NCBI GenBank assembly: GCA_016929905.1
Contig: JAFGHX010000011.1
Coordinates: forward strand, 1-56,657
Reading direction: 5' to 3'
Length of the DNA: 56,657 bases
Source of the DNA: Kiritimatiellia bacterium
Lineage (GTDB): Bacteria > Verrucomicrobiota > Kiritimatiellia > JAFGHX01
Positions 41,661 to 51,003 of the stretch are shown here, piece after piece (positions within the stretch are counted from its first letter, which is position 1; each line of letters starts with the position of its first letter). The notes below the pieces were generated by a model. That model was not told the DNA's origin. It made no database searches and worked only from the letters and a program-made list of their open reading frames with translations. The position numbers and the translations under genes are program-made.

Positions 41661-41797
41661 GTGACGCGGTGACGCGATGACACGATGACGCCCAGACACT
41701 ACTGACCCGGCGTCACCGGGTCAAGAGGTCATCGAGTCATCTTTGGGTGTGCGTCGGCAACTCGGCGTCGCCGGGTCATGGCGTCATCGCGTCACGG
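41661..41797. repeat. GTGACGC word arrays, imperfect palindrome
   Basis: Left words GTGACGCGGTGACGCGATGA (41661-41692) face reverse-complement words such as GGCGTCACCGGGTCA (41703-41740) and GGCGTCATCGCGTCACGG (41763-41797). The whole forms a degenerate palindrome of about 140 bp, and the words match those at 40828-40906 on the other side of the four-helix-bundle gene. Confidence 0.8.
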
Positions 41798-42079
41798 AAT
41801 GTTCGACCATAGCCCGGATTGCCGCATGATCCGGGGCGGTGCCTGCGGCCCATCTTGACCTTGAGTCGCGTTCCGCTCGCGCTCGGCGTCATCGGCGCAA
41901 GGCGATGGTATGGTTCGAGGGGCGGGCGGTTCCGCTTAGACGCTTGCGGACGCCATGGCGGCGGCGGACGTCCATTTGGCGGCGGCGGTGACGTCTGTGG
42001 ACACGGCGGCGCGTGCAGTCACACGGGGAGAGGGTTACAGGCGACAGATGTGATGGGCGTGGTCTGTTCGGAAGAACCT

Positions 42080-42108
42080 TTGCCAGAACCACATGATTCC
42101 GATATCAT
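42080..42108 (+). promoter_or_regulatory. Predicted promoter for the macrodomain gene
   Basis: TTGCCA (42080-42085), a 17-bp spacer and TATCAT (42103-42108), 26 bp before the ATG at 42134. Confidence 0.45.
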
Positions 42109-42133
42109 AGGGGCAAAGACCACGGGAAGCTGC

Positions 42134-42658
42134 ATGAACTCCATCTACGATCGGATCGAGATTGTCCAAGGCGACATCACCAAGCTCGCCGTCGACGCCA
42201 TCGTCAACGCGGCGAACACATCGCTCCTGGGCGGCGGTGGGGTGGACGGCGCCATTCACCGCGGGGCGGGCCCGGAACTTCTTGCGGAGTGCGAAACGCT
42301 CGGCGGCTGCCCGACCGGCGAGGCCAAGATCACCCAGGGGTACCGGCTGCCGGCCAAGCACGTGATCCACACGGTCGGTCCCGTCTGGCGCGGCGGGACG
42401 AAAGGCGAGCCGGCGCTTCTGGCGAACTGCTACCGCAACAGCCTGGCGGTCGCCGTGCAGAACGGAATCAAGACCATCGCCTTCCCGTCGATCAGTACAG
42501 GCGTCTACGGCTACCCGATCGACAAGGCCTGCCGGATCGCGCTGAGCACGACGCTGGCGTTCCTGAAGAACGACGAGACCGTCGAGAAAGTCACGTTTGT
42601 CTGCTTCAGCGCCGGGGACCTGGCGGTATACGAACAGGCGCTGGCAGAGGCGGGCTGA
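42134..42658 (+). CDS. Macrodomain protein, O-acetyl-ADP-ribose deacetylase-like
   Basis: A 174-aa macrodomain. It has [20 protein letters not shown], the [20 protein letters not shown] loop, [20 protein letters not shown], and [19 protein letters not shown], all classic MacroD/YmdB-type motifs. It would hydrolyse O-acetyl-ADP-ribose or remove mono-ADP-ribose from proteins. A GGGAAGC ribosome site and a promoter precede the ATG. Single gene, next to repeat arrays and the four-helix-bundle gene. A role in stress or phage response is conceivable but not shown. Confidence 0.93.
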   Translation: MNSIYDRIEIVQGDITKLAVDAIVNAANTSLLGGGGVDGAIHRGAGPELLAECETLGGCPTGEAKITQGYRLPAKHVIHTVGPVWRGGTKGEPALLANCYRNSLAVAVQNGIKTIAFPSISTGVYGYPIDKACRIALSTTLAFLKNDETVEKVTFVCFSAGDLAVYEQALAEAG

Positions 42659-42763
42659 TGGCCCCCGCTCGCCCTGCGCCGTTCAGCGCGCCCTTCGTCC
42701 GCGCGAGAAAGGACTCCAGGTTCTCGATAAGTGATCGTCCTCCTCCCCATGTCGTGGTAGACT

Positions 42764-45172
42764 ATGGAAGTGATGGGTTCTGATGCCTTCGCCATTCTGG
42801 ATCGCCTCGTGTGCCGCTTGAGCCTCCTGTGCGCGATTGCAGGCCCCTGTCCGGCCCTCGCCGCCACCTACTACATCGCCGGGACGGGCGACGACGGCGA
42901 CACCGGCTTGAGCCCGAGCAATGCCTGGCGCACGATCGAGCAGGTGAACGCGCAGGGCGGCGACGGCCATACGTTCCTGTTCAACCGCGGCGACGTGTTT
43001 CGCGGCGAGCTGGTGGCCGCGGGAAGCAACATCACCTACGGCGCCTACGGCACGGGCGAGCAACCGGTCATCAAGGGCAGCGTGGTCGTCACCAACTGGA
43101 CCTGGAACGCCACGCACGGCTGTTACGTCGCCGACGAGACCAACAGGTTGCGTCACCTGTTCGTGGACGGCGAGCTGATGCGGATCGCGCGCTATCCCAA
43201 CGTGGACGCGCCCGATCTGGGCTGGCTGAAGGTCGATTCCGGCAGCAGCAAGAGTACGTTCACCGATGAGGCGCTTGGCGACTACGGCAAACCCGACGGC
43301 TATTGGACCGGCGCCACGCTGCGGATCCGGTCCGTCAGCTGGCTGTTCGAGATCCGCACCGTGACGGACTACACGTCCAACGGGACGGTCACCCTCGACG
43401 TCGACCTCACGGACACGGGCGGCACCACGATCCAACCCGGCTGGGGCTATTACCTCGACGGCAAGCTGGAGGAACTGGACCAGACGAACGAGTGGTACCA
43501 CGATACGGTCAGCAACAAGGTCTACCTCCTGCCGCCCGGCGGCGCAGACCCCAACGGCCTGCTCGTGGAAGGCATGTCCAGGGAGCACGGGCTGTACATG
43601 GACTGGGAGAAGCTCGATATGGCGGTCGAGGACCTGGCCTTCGAGCACCAGGTGGGGGCCGCCATCGAGACGGTCTTTGTCGACGGAGTCGTCATCCGCA
43701 ACTGCTCGTTCAGGAAATGCGAGGAGATCGGAGTCCTGCTCGGCTTCACGAGCCGGAACGTCGTCATCGAGAACTGCCTGTTCGAGGACAACCTGAACCA
43801 CGCCTTCGAACAAATCACCGCCGGTACGAACGGTCCCGGCACGACCATTTTCCAGAGCAACACGATCTACCGCACCGGACTCGTGGCCGGCTACGGCCGA
43901 ACCGGCTGCCAGGAAATATCGGCGATCCGGCTGATCGGCACCGGCATCACGGTGCGCCGCAACATCATCGAGGACGTGGGCTACGAGGGCATTGTGGTCT
44001 CGGGCGGGAACCACGTGTGCGAGGAGAACATCATTCGCAGGGCCCAGCTCCTGCTCGACGACGGCGGCGTCATCGACGTCAACAGCCACAGCAACGTTAT
44101 TCGGCGCAACCTGATCTTTGACAACTGGGGCAACCGGGACATCTCGAACGGCACCGTGCACGGCGGGTATGTGCTCGGGCGGATGGGTTTCTGCATCTTC
44201 ATGCAACCGAACCTTTGCGACAATGTCATCGAAGAAAACACGCTCGCCAACAACACGGGAGGCATCCTGCTCGACGCCACCAGCCACACGGTGCTCCGCA
44301 GCAATGTCGTCTACAATACGACCAGCGACTCCATGCCCCAGCATCTCAACTTCCTGGCGGAGACCACCCCGAACGGGGTGGACGATCAGATCACCGACAA
44401 TATCCTCTGCTCGCTGTCGACGACACAGCTCTGCATCGCCATTTCCACCAACTACGATTCGGCGCTTTTCGACCGGAATGTCTACTTCAACCCCTACGCC
44501 GCCGACGTGGTCCGGGAAGGGTGGGAAGGCGATCCGTACTACACCCTGGACGAGTGGCGCGCCAAGTACCCCGCGCGCGACCCGAACGCGAAGACCAACC
44601 TCGTGAGTTTTCCCGGCGATGCGGTCACCGGCGTGCCCACTCAGGACGTGGTGCTGTTCGTGAACACGAACGAGACGACGGAAACCGTCAGCCTGAACGG
44701 GAACGTGTACGCGGATCTCGACGGAAACCAGGTGACGGGCAGCGTCGAACTGGGGCCGTTCCGCTCGACGGTGCTGGTGCTCAAGGCACAGGCGGGCGCC
44801 GATCTCGACGGCGACGAGATGCACGACGCGTGGGAGCTGACCTATTTCCTGGCGACGAACGCCGTGAACGGCGAGGCGACGAACGATTTCGACGCGGACG
44901 GCATGAGCAATTTGCACGAATTCCTGGCGGGGTACGACCCGACCAACGCCGCCTCGCTTCTCGAGATCACCGCCTTCGATCCGGCGAGCGATACGAACGT
45001 CGTGCTGGAGTGGCCCAGTGTATCGGGCAAGGTCTACACCGTTGGCCACACAGCCGAGCTGACGAACAGCTGGACCGCACTCCAAAGCGGGGTGACGGCC
45101 GCACCGCCCTCGAACGTGTGGACCACTCAGCTTGACGGGACGCGGCAGTATTACCGCATCGAGTTGGAATGA
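42764..45172 (+). CDS. Large secreted beta-helix protein with Ca-loop C-terminal module
   Basis: An 802-aa exported protein. A signal segment ends near CPALAATYYIAG; a DUF1565-like start is followed by right-handed beta-helix coils (VIRNCSFRKCEEIGVLLGF, VVIENCLFEDNLNHAF, VRRNIIEDVGYEGIVVSGG, NTGGILLDATSHTVLRSNV). From about residue 680 comes DLDGDEMHDAWELTYF / DFDADGMSNLHEFLAGYDPT, calcium loops of the type common in Kiritimatiellota and Verrucomicrobiota exported proteins, and then a small beta-sandwich ending the chain. Probably a polysaccharide lyase or binding protein. The ATG 42764 has a weak ribosome site; 42773 is an alternative. Confidence 0.83.
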   Translation: MEVMGSDAFAILDRLVCRLSLLCAIAGPCPALAATYYIAGTGDDGDTGLSPSNAWRTIEQVNAQGGDGHTFLFNRGDVFRGELVAAGSNITYGAYGTGEQPVIKGSVVVTNWTWNATHGCYVADETNRLRHLFVDGELMRIARYPNVDAPDLGWLKVDSGSSKSTFTDEALGDYGKPDGYWTGATLRIRSVSWLFEIRTVTDYTSNGTVTLDVDLTDTGGTTIQPGWGYYLDGKLEELDQTNEWYHDTVSNKVYLLPPGGADPNGLLVEGMSREHGLYMDWEKLDMAVEDLAFEHQVGAAIETVFVDGVVIRNCSFRKCEEIGVLLGFTSRNVVIENCLFEDNLNHAFEQITAGTNGPGTTIFQSNTIYRTGLVAGYGRTGCQEISAIRLIGTGITVRRNIIEDVGYEGIVVSGGNHVCEENIIRRAQLLLDDGGVIDVNSHSNVIRRNLIFDNWGNRDISNGTVHGGYVLGRMGFCIFMQPNLCDNVIEENTLANNTGGILLDATSHTVLRSNVVYNTTSDSMPQHLNFLAETTPNGVDDQITDNILCSLSTTQLCIAISTNYDSALFDRNVYFNPYAADVVREGWEGDPYYTLDEWRAKYPARDPNAKTNLVSFPGDAVTGVPTQDVVLFVNTNETTETVSLNGNVYADLDGNQVTGSVELGPFRSTVLVLKAQAGADLDGDEMHDAWELTYFLATNAVNGEATNDFDADGMSNLHEFLAGYDPTNAASLLEITAFDPASDTNVVLEWPSVSGKVYTVGHTAELTNSWTALQSGVTAAPPSNVWTTQLDGTRQYYRIELE

Positions 45173-45185
45173 CGGCATTAGCCGT

Positions 45186-45497
45186 TCACAACACCCACAG
45201 CGCCAGCACGGCGAGCAACAGCACGACAGCCACGACAACATAGACGAGCGGCAGGCCCCTCCCCTTCCCCCGCTTGCCGTCGAATTCGCGGGCGATGAAC
45301 TCGTCGTAGTCGAAATCCTCGTCTTGGCCGTAGCCGGCAGGGATGCCGGCAGCCGGCTGGTCCGGGTCCTCGGACCAGCCGGTGTTCTCATCGGCCCCGC
45401 ATTGAGGACACGCGCGCGCGCCGCCCGGCACGCGCGCGCCGCAATGCGGGCAGGGGAACGACTCGTTCGGGTTGCGTTTGTTGCGACGCTTGAACAT
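45186..45497 (-). CDS. Small zinc-ribbon membrane protein
   Basis: A 103-aa protein. The N-terminal zinc ribbon (CPHCGARVPGGARACPQCGA) is followed by an acidic linker rich in Asp/Glu (GYGQDEDFDYDEFIAREF) and one C-terminal membrane helix (LVYVVVAVVLLLAVLALWV). Function unknown; such proteins are common in PVC genomes. It ends 14 bp from the convergent beta-helix gene. Confidence 0.75.
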   Translation of the reverse strand: MFKRRNKRNPNESFPCPHCGARVPGGARACPQCGADENTGWSEDPDQPAAGIPAGYGQDEDFDYDEFIAREFDGKRGKGRGLPLVYVVVAVVLLLAVLALWVL

Positions 45498-45803
45498 ATG
45501 GAATAGCCTCGGCCCGGCGCGGCCTTCGGCCGGGAGTCGAGATCCCGGGTTTCCGCTGTCGGGTGTCCGGTTTTGGGCGCCCTGCTGACACCTGAAACCC
45601 GACCCCCAGCAGATGTCCCTTGAGATACGGCCCCGTGCATGATACAACAGCTCGCGTGTGGTCGCAAGGCGACCTCGTAAGAGGAGAAGAGCCGTCTCGG
45701 CTCTTCCCCCGGGCGACACGGCGTGTCGCCGGGGCACCCGGGCCTTCGGCCCGGTGGAAGCGGCGAGACGCCGCTTCTACTTCAAACTCGGGGAGAAATC
45801 GAC
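45498..45803. other. Gap with dispersed word and four consecutive hairpins
   Basis: No gene seen. A TGACACCTGAAACCCGAC word lies at 45584-45603 and a string of hairpins at 45686-45777, close to the start of the phosphoesterase gene. Confidence 0.55.
45686..45777. repeat. String of four hairpins
   Basis: In order: GAAGAGCCG-tct-CGGCTCTTC (45686-45706), a CCCCGGGCGACAC / GTGTCGCCGGGG hairpin (about 45707-45734), CGGGCC-ttc-GGCCCG (about 45739-45753), and GAAGCGGCG-aga-CGCCGCTTC (45757-45777). The last is repeated exactly at 17481-17501. Confidence 0.75.
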
Positions 45804-48029
45804 ATGAACAAACCACGCCTCACCGCCGCGGCGCTTGCCGCGCTGCTGCTCTGCGGATGCGCCCCGTTCCGGCCATTCCAGCCGGACATTCGGAGCGAGC
45901 GGAACCCGTGGACGCACGAGCGATTCAAGAACGATCCGGACGCCTTCCAGTTCGTGATCATGAGCGACCGCACCGGCGGGCGGCGGCCGGGCATTTTCGG
46001 CGACGCGGTCCGGAAAGTGAACCTGCTTCAGCCGGAATTCGTGATCTGTGTAGGCGATCTGTTTGACGGCTACACGCTCTATCCGGACAAGCTGGACAAG
46101 GACTGGGCCGATTTCGGTGCGATCGTGGGCCAGCTCGAGATGCCGTTCTTCCATGTGGAAGGGAACCATGACGTATCCAACTTCCTCACGGACTACCAGT
46201 GGTGCCGGATGCTGGGCCGCCGTTACTATCATTTTCTCTACCGAAACGTGCTGTTCATGTGTCTCGACACGCAGGAGGGCGAGCATTACCACGGCGGCGT
46301 GAGCGCGAAGCAGATCGCGTGGGCCAAGGGCGTTCTGGCCGAGCATCCGGACGTGCGGTGGACGCTCCTCTTCATGCACCAGCCGCTCTGGCTGGACGAG
46401 GAGCGCGCGGCGGGCCGGCCCAGGCGGCGGCACGAGGAGGTGGAGACGGGCCCGCGTTTCGCGGAGATCCAGGCGGCGCTGAAAGGCCGGAACCACACCC
46501 TGTTTGCGGGGCACCATCATCAATACTCCAAGTATGTGCGCGACAAGCACAACTACCATGTGCTCGCCTCGACCGGCGGCTTCACGAACGAGGCCGGCCC
46601 GGACTTCGGCTGGCTGGATCACGTGCTGTGGGTGACGATGACGCCCTCGGGGCCCCGTTTCGCCGGGTTGAATTTGGACGGCATTCACGACGAGACGCTC
46701 TACTCCGAAGAGATCCGGCAGCGGACCGGGCAGACCCTGGCGCCGTTCGCGGCGCTGACGATCGAACAGCCGCGCGGGGAATGGTTCCTGCCGAACCGGA
46801 TCGAAACCACGCTGGCGAACAACTGGGACAGCGCGCTGACGGGTACGATCATCTGGCAGGAGCAGACGAACAGCCCGTGGACGGCCAGCCCGATCACGAA
46901 CGAGGTTCTCATTCCGGCGGGCGGCACACAGGCCTTTGCATGGGATTTCACGTGCAGCGGCGACCTGCTCGACCCCGACTCGCTGTGGCCGACCCCGTAC
47001 GCGTTGGTGAATCTGCGTAACGAAGAACGGGTGCTCGTCGTCGACCGGGCCGTGCGGCTGCGTATGGACGAGTGGCCCTACGGCGGAGCGCGCGGGCAGT
47101 TCTGGCGCGAGCTCGGTTACGATTCCATCCGGATCGAAGCGCTGCCTTGCGCCACGAACATCACGGTCTGGCCGTTCAATCCGATCGACGAGCGGATGGA
47201 AGGCGTCCTGACGTGGCAGCTGCCCGACGGCTCGGCATGGGACGTAGAGCCGCCATGCGCGATGTTCGGGCTGGCCACGCAGGAAGAGGCGCGCATCTCG
47301 TTCAGCGTGACCTACTCCGGACCGCTCGAGGCGCTGCTGCCCGTGCCGGCCATGCTGGCGGAATTCACCGCGCAGGACGGGCTGTCGTTCAGCAACACGA
47401 TCCCGCTCGCTGTCGAGCCCGAACACCTGCTCGTCAGGCATATCCGCACGCTGGCGTGCCGGACGGCAACGGGCCCGGTCCAGGTGGACGGCAAGCTGGA
47501 CGACGCCGCCTGGCAGCGCGCACCCGATGTGGACGGGTTCGCGCACACGCGCCTGCACCTGACCCCGTCGCTGCCCACCCGGGTCTGGACCGCCTACGAC
47601 GCGCAGAACCTGTATGTGGCGTTCCGCTGCGTGGAGACGAACCTGGCGGAACTGGCGGTGGGAAGCAAAGAGCGGGACAACGGGTACTGGAGCGACGACT
47701 ACGTCGAATTCTATCTGGACACCCGTTACGACACCGAAAGCTACTACGTGTTCGGCACGACGGCCGCCGGCATTCCGAGCGATTCCCGGCACTTCTACAA
47801 GACGTGGGACGGCGAGTTCACGCATGCCGTGGGCCGTGAGGAGCAGGCCTGGACGGCGGAATTCGCGATTCCGTGGGAAACGATCGCCTCCTGGCCGCCG
47901 CCCGAGGGGTTCCGCATGGGCGTGTCGTTCTTCCGGAACAGACGGCAGAGCTGGGAGCACACCGTCTGGCCGCCGCTCGCCTACCGCAATCTGCGCGCGG
48001 AGTTGTGCGCGGTGTTGCGGTTCGAGTAG
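45804..48029 (+). CDS. Lipoprotein metallophosphoesterase with C-terminal CBM9-like domain
   Basis: A 741-aa lipoprotein (AALAALLLCGC lipobox). Residues 45-280 are a calcineurin-type phosphoesterase: FVIMSDRTGG (motif I Asp), VGDLFDG, GNHD, a catalytic-type His in LLFMHQP, and FAGHHHQ. A middle beta-rich region follows. Residues from about 560 to the end (VDGKLDDAAWQRAPDVDGF, DDYVEFYLDT, WTAEFAIPW) match the CBM9-like carbohydrate-binding domain. Likely cleaves a phosphodiester or phosphomonoester on an extracellular glycan or lipid. GGGGAGAAA precedes the ATG 45804. Its neighbours on both sides are carbohydrate-related. Confidence 0.85.
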   Translation: MNKPRLTAAALAALLLCGCAPFRPFQPDIRSERNPWTHERFKNDPDAFQFVIMSDRTGGRRPGIFGDAVRKVNLLQPEFVICVGDLFDGYTLYPDKLDKDWADFGAIVGQLEMPFFHVEGNHDVSNFLTDYQWCRMLGRRYYHFLYRNVLFMCLDTQEGEHYHGGVSAKQIAWAKGVLAEHPDVRWTLLFMHQPLWLDEERAAGRPRRRHEEVETGPRFAEIQAALKGRNHTLFAGHHHQYSKYVRDKHNYHVLASTGGFTNEAGPDFGWLDHVLWVTMTPSGPRFAGLNLDGIHDETLYSEEIRQRTGQTLAPFAALTIEQPRGEWFLPNRIETTLANNWDSALTGTIIWQEQTNSPWTASPITNEVLIPAGGTQAFAWDFTCSGDLLDPDSLWPTPYALVNLRNEERVLVVDRAVRLRMDEWPYGGARGQFWRELGYDSIRIEALPCATNITVWPFNPIDERMEGVLTWQLPDGSAWDVEPPCAMFGLATQEEARISFSVTYSGPLEALLPVPAMLAEFTAQDGLSFSNTIPLAVEPEHLLVRHIRTLACRTATGPVQVDGKLDDAAWQRAPDVDGFAHTRLHLTPSLPTRVWTAYDAQNLYVAFRCVETNLAELAVGSKERDNGYWSDDYVEFYLDTRYDTESYYVFGTTAAGIPSDSRHFYKTWDGEFTHAVGREEQAWTAEFAIPWETIASWPPPEGFRMGVSFFRNRRQSWEHTVWPPLAYRNLRAELCAVLRFE

Positions 48030-48333
48030 GCTGGCAGCGCGTCGGGCTTCTTGCGCGCCCCAGAGTGGGCGAAAGCCCTAGCGCTGCCAAGTCTCGCTTC
48101 GCGAAGAGCAGAGGGACCCTGGTTCCTCGGCGCGGACAGAGCCGCGCCCTCCATGTGACGTTTGGATGGAGGGCGAACCTGTAGTGAGCCGCACTCAGCG
48201 CATACGTTGAGCCTGCCGAAAAAGGCGGGTCCTCGCGAGCCGTCTGGGGGCACCGGATGGCTCTTTTTCGACAGACTCGTTGTCCTGGTCTTGAGACGCC
48301 CTCTCTTCGCGAGCCCAGATTGCGCGACTGGCT
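48030..48333. other. Gap between convergent phosphoesterase and PHP genes
   Basis: No gene seen. It contains a distant relative of the 83-bp repeat (GGACAGAGCCGCGCCCTCCA near 48140) and several short inverted GC-rich segments. Confidence 0.5.
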
Positions 48334-49269
48334 CTACCCGAACATCCGGTCCCGATACCGGCGCAGCCCGGTGAAGACGGTGTTGGGCACCCGGGTTCGG
48401 CCGACGGCGACGGCGGCATGGCAATCGCCGCCGCCGGAATAGGGCCGGCCCGATTTCGCGCCGAACGCCCTGAGCGCCCGGATGACGGGCGTCGGATGCT
48501 TGCGCGTGATCGCCTCGAACCCATCCAAACCCAGGTCGAAGAACGTGCCCGCCTGCTCGCGGAACGCCGCCATGAGCGCCTGGAGCGTGGGGTAACGCGG
48601 TCCGTGCCTGAACCCGTCCAGCCCGTACTGCAGGATCCGGCCGTCCTGCGCGGCTTCGAAGGATACGGGATGCGCCCATAGCGCGATGCCGCCCGCGGCG
48701 TGGATCACGCGCAGGACTTCGGCCAGCGGAGTGGACGGAATCGTGCGCCGCATCAATTCGCGCACGCTCTCCCCGTCCCAACCGTACTGCCGGCACATGC
48801 GGCGTGCCGTGGTGCGCACGAGTCCCATCGGATCGTGCGTGCCCTGCACGCCGCGCCCGACCGCCTCCGGGAACAGGTCGCGCTGGGTTTGGAGCAAGTC
48901 CTTCCGCGCCACCGGCACGCCCATGCGGCGCAACTCGGCAAGGATGCGCTTCGCGTCCCGCTCATCCCGTTCCGCCAGCCGCCGCATGAGCGTGAGCAGC
49001 GGTTCCGATTCCGGGTCGAACAAGTAGCCCAGTACGTGGATGGACCGGCCGCCCATGGCGGAGATATCGGTAAAGAACTCGATGCCGGGCATCGTCTCCA
49101 CCTTGTGCTTGCGCGCGGCCTCCAGCGCCAGCGGCAGCCCGTCGAGCGTGTCGTGCTCGGTCAGGCACACGGCTTTCAGCCCGCGCTGCCGGGCCGTGCG
49201 GAAAATGTCGTCGGCCCAATCGTGCGCCCCGGTCGAGAAGATCGAGTGAACATGCAGATCAACGGCCAT
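48334..49269 (-). CDS. PHP-domain metal-dependent hydrolase
   Basis: A 311-aa PHP-domain protein. DLHVHSIFSTGAHD supplies the first His pair, LTEHDTLDGL the next metal ligands, and ALWAHPVSF and SGGGDCHA later ones. The stand-alone type is similar to 3',5'-nucleoside bisphosphate phosphatases (YciV/TrpH-like). Substrate unproven. The ATG at 49269 is preceded by a G-rich ribosome site. Divergent from the sulfatase; the gap carries a CCATGGTTAATGG array and the 44-bp repeat. Confidence 0.85.
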   Translation of the reverse strand: MAVDLHVHSIFSTGAHDWADDIFRTARQRGLKAVCLTEHDTLDGLPLALEAARKHKVETMPGIEFFTDISAMGGRSIHVLGYLFDPESEPLLTLMRRLAERDERDAKRILAELRRMGVPVARKDLLQTQRDLFPEAVGRGVQGTHDPMGLVRTTARRMCRQYGWDGESVRELMRRTIPSTPLAEVLRVIHAAGGIALWAHPVSFEAAQDGRILQYGLDGFRHGPRYPTLQALMAAFREQAGTFFDLGLDGFEAITRKHPTPVIRALRAFGAKSGRPYSGGGDCHAAVAVGRTRVPNTVFTGLRRYRDRMFG

Positions 49270-49288
49270 CTGCGGACCCCCCTTTCCT

Positions 49289-49320
49289 CATGGTCCATGG
49301 TTAATGGTTGATGGTCAATG
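49289..49320 (-). repeat. CATGGTTGATGG word array
   Basis: Degenerate reverse complement of the ACCATCAACC words found at 7704-7769 and 30996-31019. It lies just upstream of the PHP gene start. Confidence 0.75.
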
Positions 49321-49443
49321 GCGAAGTCGGGTTCATAATTGCCTGTCTTGCGGATTCTGTCGAGTATCAAGTCGGAGCGTGATCGGGGAAGGAAGCCAAA
49401 CCGGAGTCAGAATTCGAGGCACCCTGTATCCGATATCTGGCCG

Positions 49444-49487
49444 CGAAGCCGGGACCGCGCCGCAGCTTCTGGGCGAAGGCGGGCGGC
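49444..49487 (+). repeat. 44-bp interspersed repeat, copy 2
   Basis: Matches the minus strand of 3675-3718 at 39 of 44 positions. It lies about 70 bp upstream of the sulfatase start. Confidence 0.75.
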
Positions 49488-49554
49488 AGTCCACGCTTGA
49501 CACGCGCTGCGGAACGCTCGACACTCTGGTGGCGCAGTGTTGGGGGGGGCAACC

Positions 49555-50994
49555 GTGAGCAGGCCGAACGTTGTCTTCATCATGGCCGACCAGCACCGCT
49601 GGGACTTCGTGGGCTACGGAGCCAACGGGTTCACGGCGACGCCGCACCTGGACCGGCTGGCCACGCGCGGGGTGGCGTTCGATGCGGCGCATTGCACCTC
49701 GCCGCTGTGTTGTCCGTCGCGGGCCGCGGTGGCCTCCGGGCGATACGGCATGAACAGCGGCTGTTTCACGAACCTGCACGCGCTGCCGCCCGGCGCGCCG
49801 GGTTTCGTCCCGCAGCTGCGTGCGGCGGGTTACCACACCTGTGCGGTCGGCAAGACGCACATGGAGATCCACGCGTACGACTCCGACCTGACCTCCACGC
49901 GGCATCGTGCGTACATGGACTCGCTCGGGTGGGACGAGGTCTGCGAGATTTCCGGCAACGGCATGCTCAAGAGCGGGATCGTCTGCGCGTATTCGGAGTT
50001 CCTCAAGGCGCACGGCCAGTTCGACGCGGTGCTCGCGTTCTACCGGCAGTGGCACTACTTCATGGACAGAGAAAACCGGGGTACCGTGCCCGGGTTCGGC
50101 GCGGCCGAATGGCCGCTGGCGGAGGCATACCAGGAGACGCCGTTCGTCGGGAACCGCGCGGTGGAGTGGTTGCGCAGCCGTGCCCGCGCCCAACCGTTCT
50201 TCCTGCACGTCGGGTTCGCCGCCCCGCACAGCCCGATCGAGCCGTACCCGGCCTACATGGATCTGTACCGCGACAAGCCCGAACCGGAGCCCTGGGGCGA
50301 CGCGGAACGGCCGCCGCACCTGGCCGACGGCCGGCGCGGCTACCGGGCCATGATCAGCCACATTGACAACTATGTCGGCCAGATCTGCTCGGAGCTCGAG
50401 GCGCAGGGCATTCTCGACCATACGATCGTGCTGTACACCGCGGACCACGGCGAGATGGCGGGCGACCACGGGCGGACGGGCAAGACGTGCTTTTTCGACG
50501 GCGCGATGCGCGTGCCCTTGATCGTCTCCGGCCCGGGCATCACCCCGCAGGCGCGGAGCGGCGCGCTGGTCGAGCTGATCGATCTCGGCCGGACGGTCAA
50601 CGAGCTGTGCGGCGTGGCGCCACACGGGCTGGACCAGGGGAAGAGCCTCGTGCCGCTCTTGCGCGGGGAGACGGCGGTGCATCGCGACACGCTCTACGCC
50701 GAGATGGGCTGCGACAAGATGATCCGCGACGCGCGCTACAAGCTGATGTGGGGCGATCCCAAGGAGGATACGCGCCCGCTCGGCCGGCTGCATCTCGACA
50801 AGCCCGTCAATGTGCCCGCCAGTCCGCCGCGGCTGTACGACCTGCTGGAGGACCCGCACGAGCGCAACAATCTGGTCGCGGACCCCCGGCTGCGCGGCCT
50901 GAAGACCGCCATGCAGGAGAAGCTGCTCGCCCGCATCAACGAGAACACGCAGACGCGGCCGTTCCTCTCGCGCGGCGAGTACCGGCCGCTGTGA
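49555..50994 (+). CDS. Cys-type sulfatase (alkaline-phosphatase superfamily)
   Basis: A 479-aa type I sulfatase. NVVFIMADQHR gives the N-terminal metal Asp, CCPSRAAVASG at about 52-62 is the CxPxR formylglycine motif (C52 is the residue to be oxidised), GKTHME follows, and LYTADHGEMAGDHG supplies the later Asp/His ligands. No signal peptide is seen, so it is probably cytoplasmic. It removes sulfate esters from carbohydrates; substrate unknown. A formylglycine-generating or anaerobic sulfatase-maturing enzyme would be needed and none is in the window. Start GTG 49555 is preferred; GTG 49537 and TTG 49540 are also in frame upstream. Confidence 0.92.
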   Translation: MSRPNVVFIMADQHRWDFVGYGANGFTATPHLDRLATRGVAFDAAHCTSPLCCPSRAAVASGRYGMNSGCFTNLHALPPGAPGFVPQLRAAGYHTCAVGKTHMEIHAYDSDLTSTRHRAYMDSLGWDEVCEISGNGMLKSGIVCAYSEFLKAHGQFDAVLAFYRQWHYFMDRENRGTVPGFGAAEWPLAEAYQETPFVGNRAVEWLRSRARAQPFFLHVGFAAPHSPIEPYPAYMDLYRDKPEPEPWGDAERPPHLADGRRGYRAMISHIDNYVGQICSELEAQGILDHTIVLYTADHGEMAGDHGRTGKTCFFDGAMRVPLIVSGPGITPQARSGALVELIDLGRTVNELCGVAPHGLDQGKSLVPLLRGETAVHRDTLYAEMGCDKMIRDARYKLMWGDPKEDTRPLGRLHLDKPVNVPASPPRLYDLLEDPHERNNLVADPRLRGLKTAMQEKLLARINENTQTRPFLSRGEYRPL

Positions 50995-51003
50995 GGGGAG
51001 AGG

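Larger units (their letters stand above)
41639..42133. other. 495-bp gap with inverted GTGACGC arrays and a promoter
   Basis: No gene recognised. Word arrays fill 41661-41797. The following 250 bp (41800-42060) are GC-rich, Gly-codon-like DNA with no family match. A promoter for the macrodomain gene lies at 42080-42108. Confidence 0.55.

Noticed and set aside
41819..42133. N-terminal extension of the macrodomain protein
   Set aside because: The upstream in-frame sequence is Gly/Arg-rich with no family pattern and contains the predicted promoter.
42683..45667. A 994-codon open frame on the minus strand opposite the beta-helix gene
   Set aside because: It lies antisense to a gene with a signal peptide, beta-helix coils and calcium loops. 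Its translation shows no recognisable domain and has the His/Arg/Val-rich composition expected from reading a GC-rich gene on the wrong strand.
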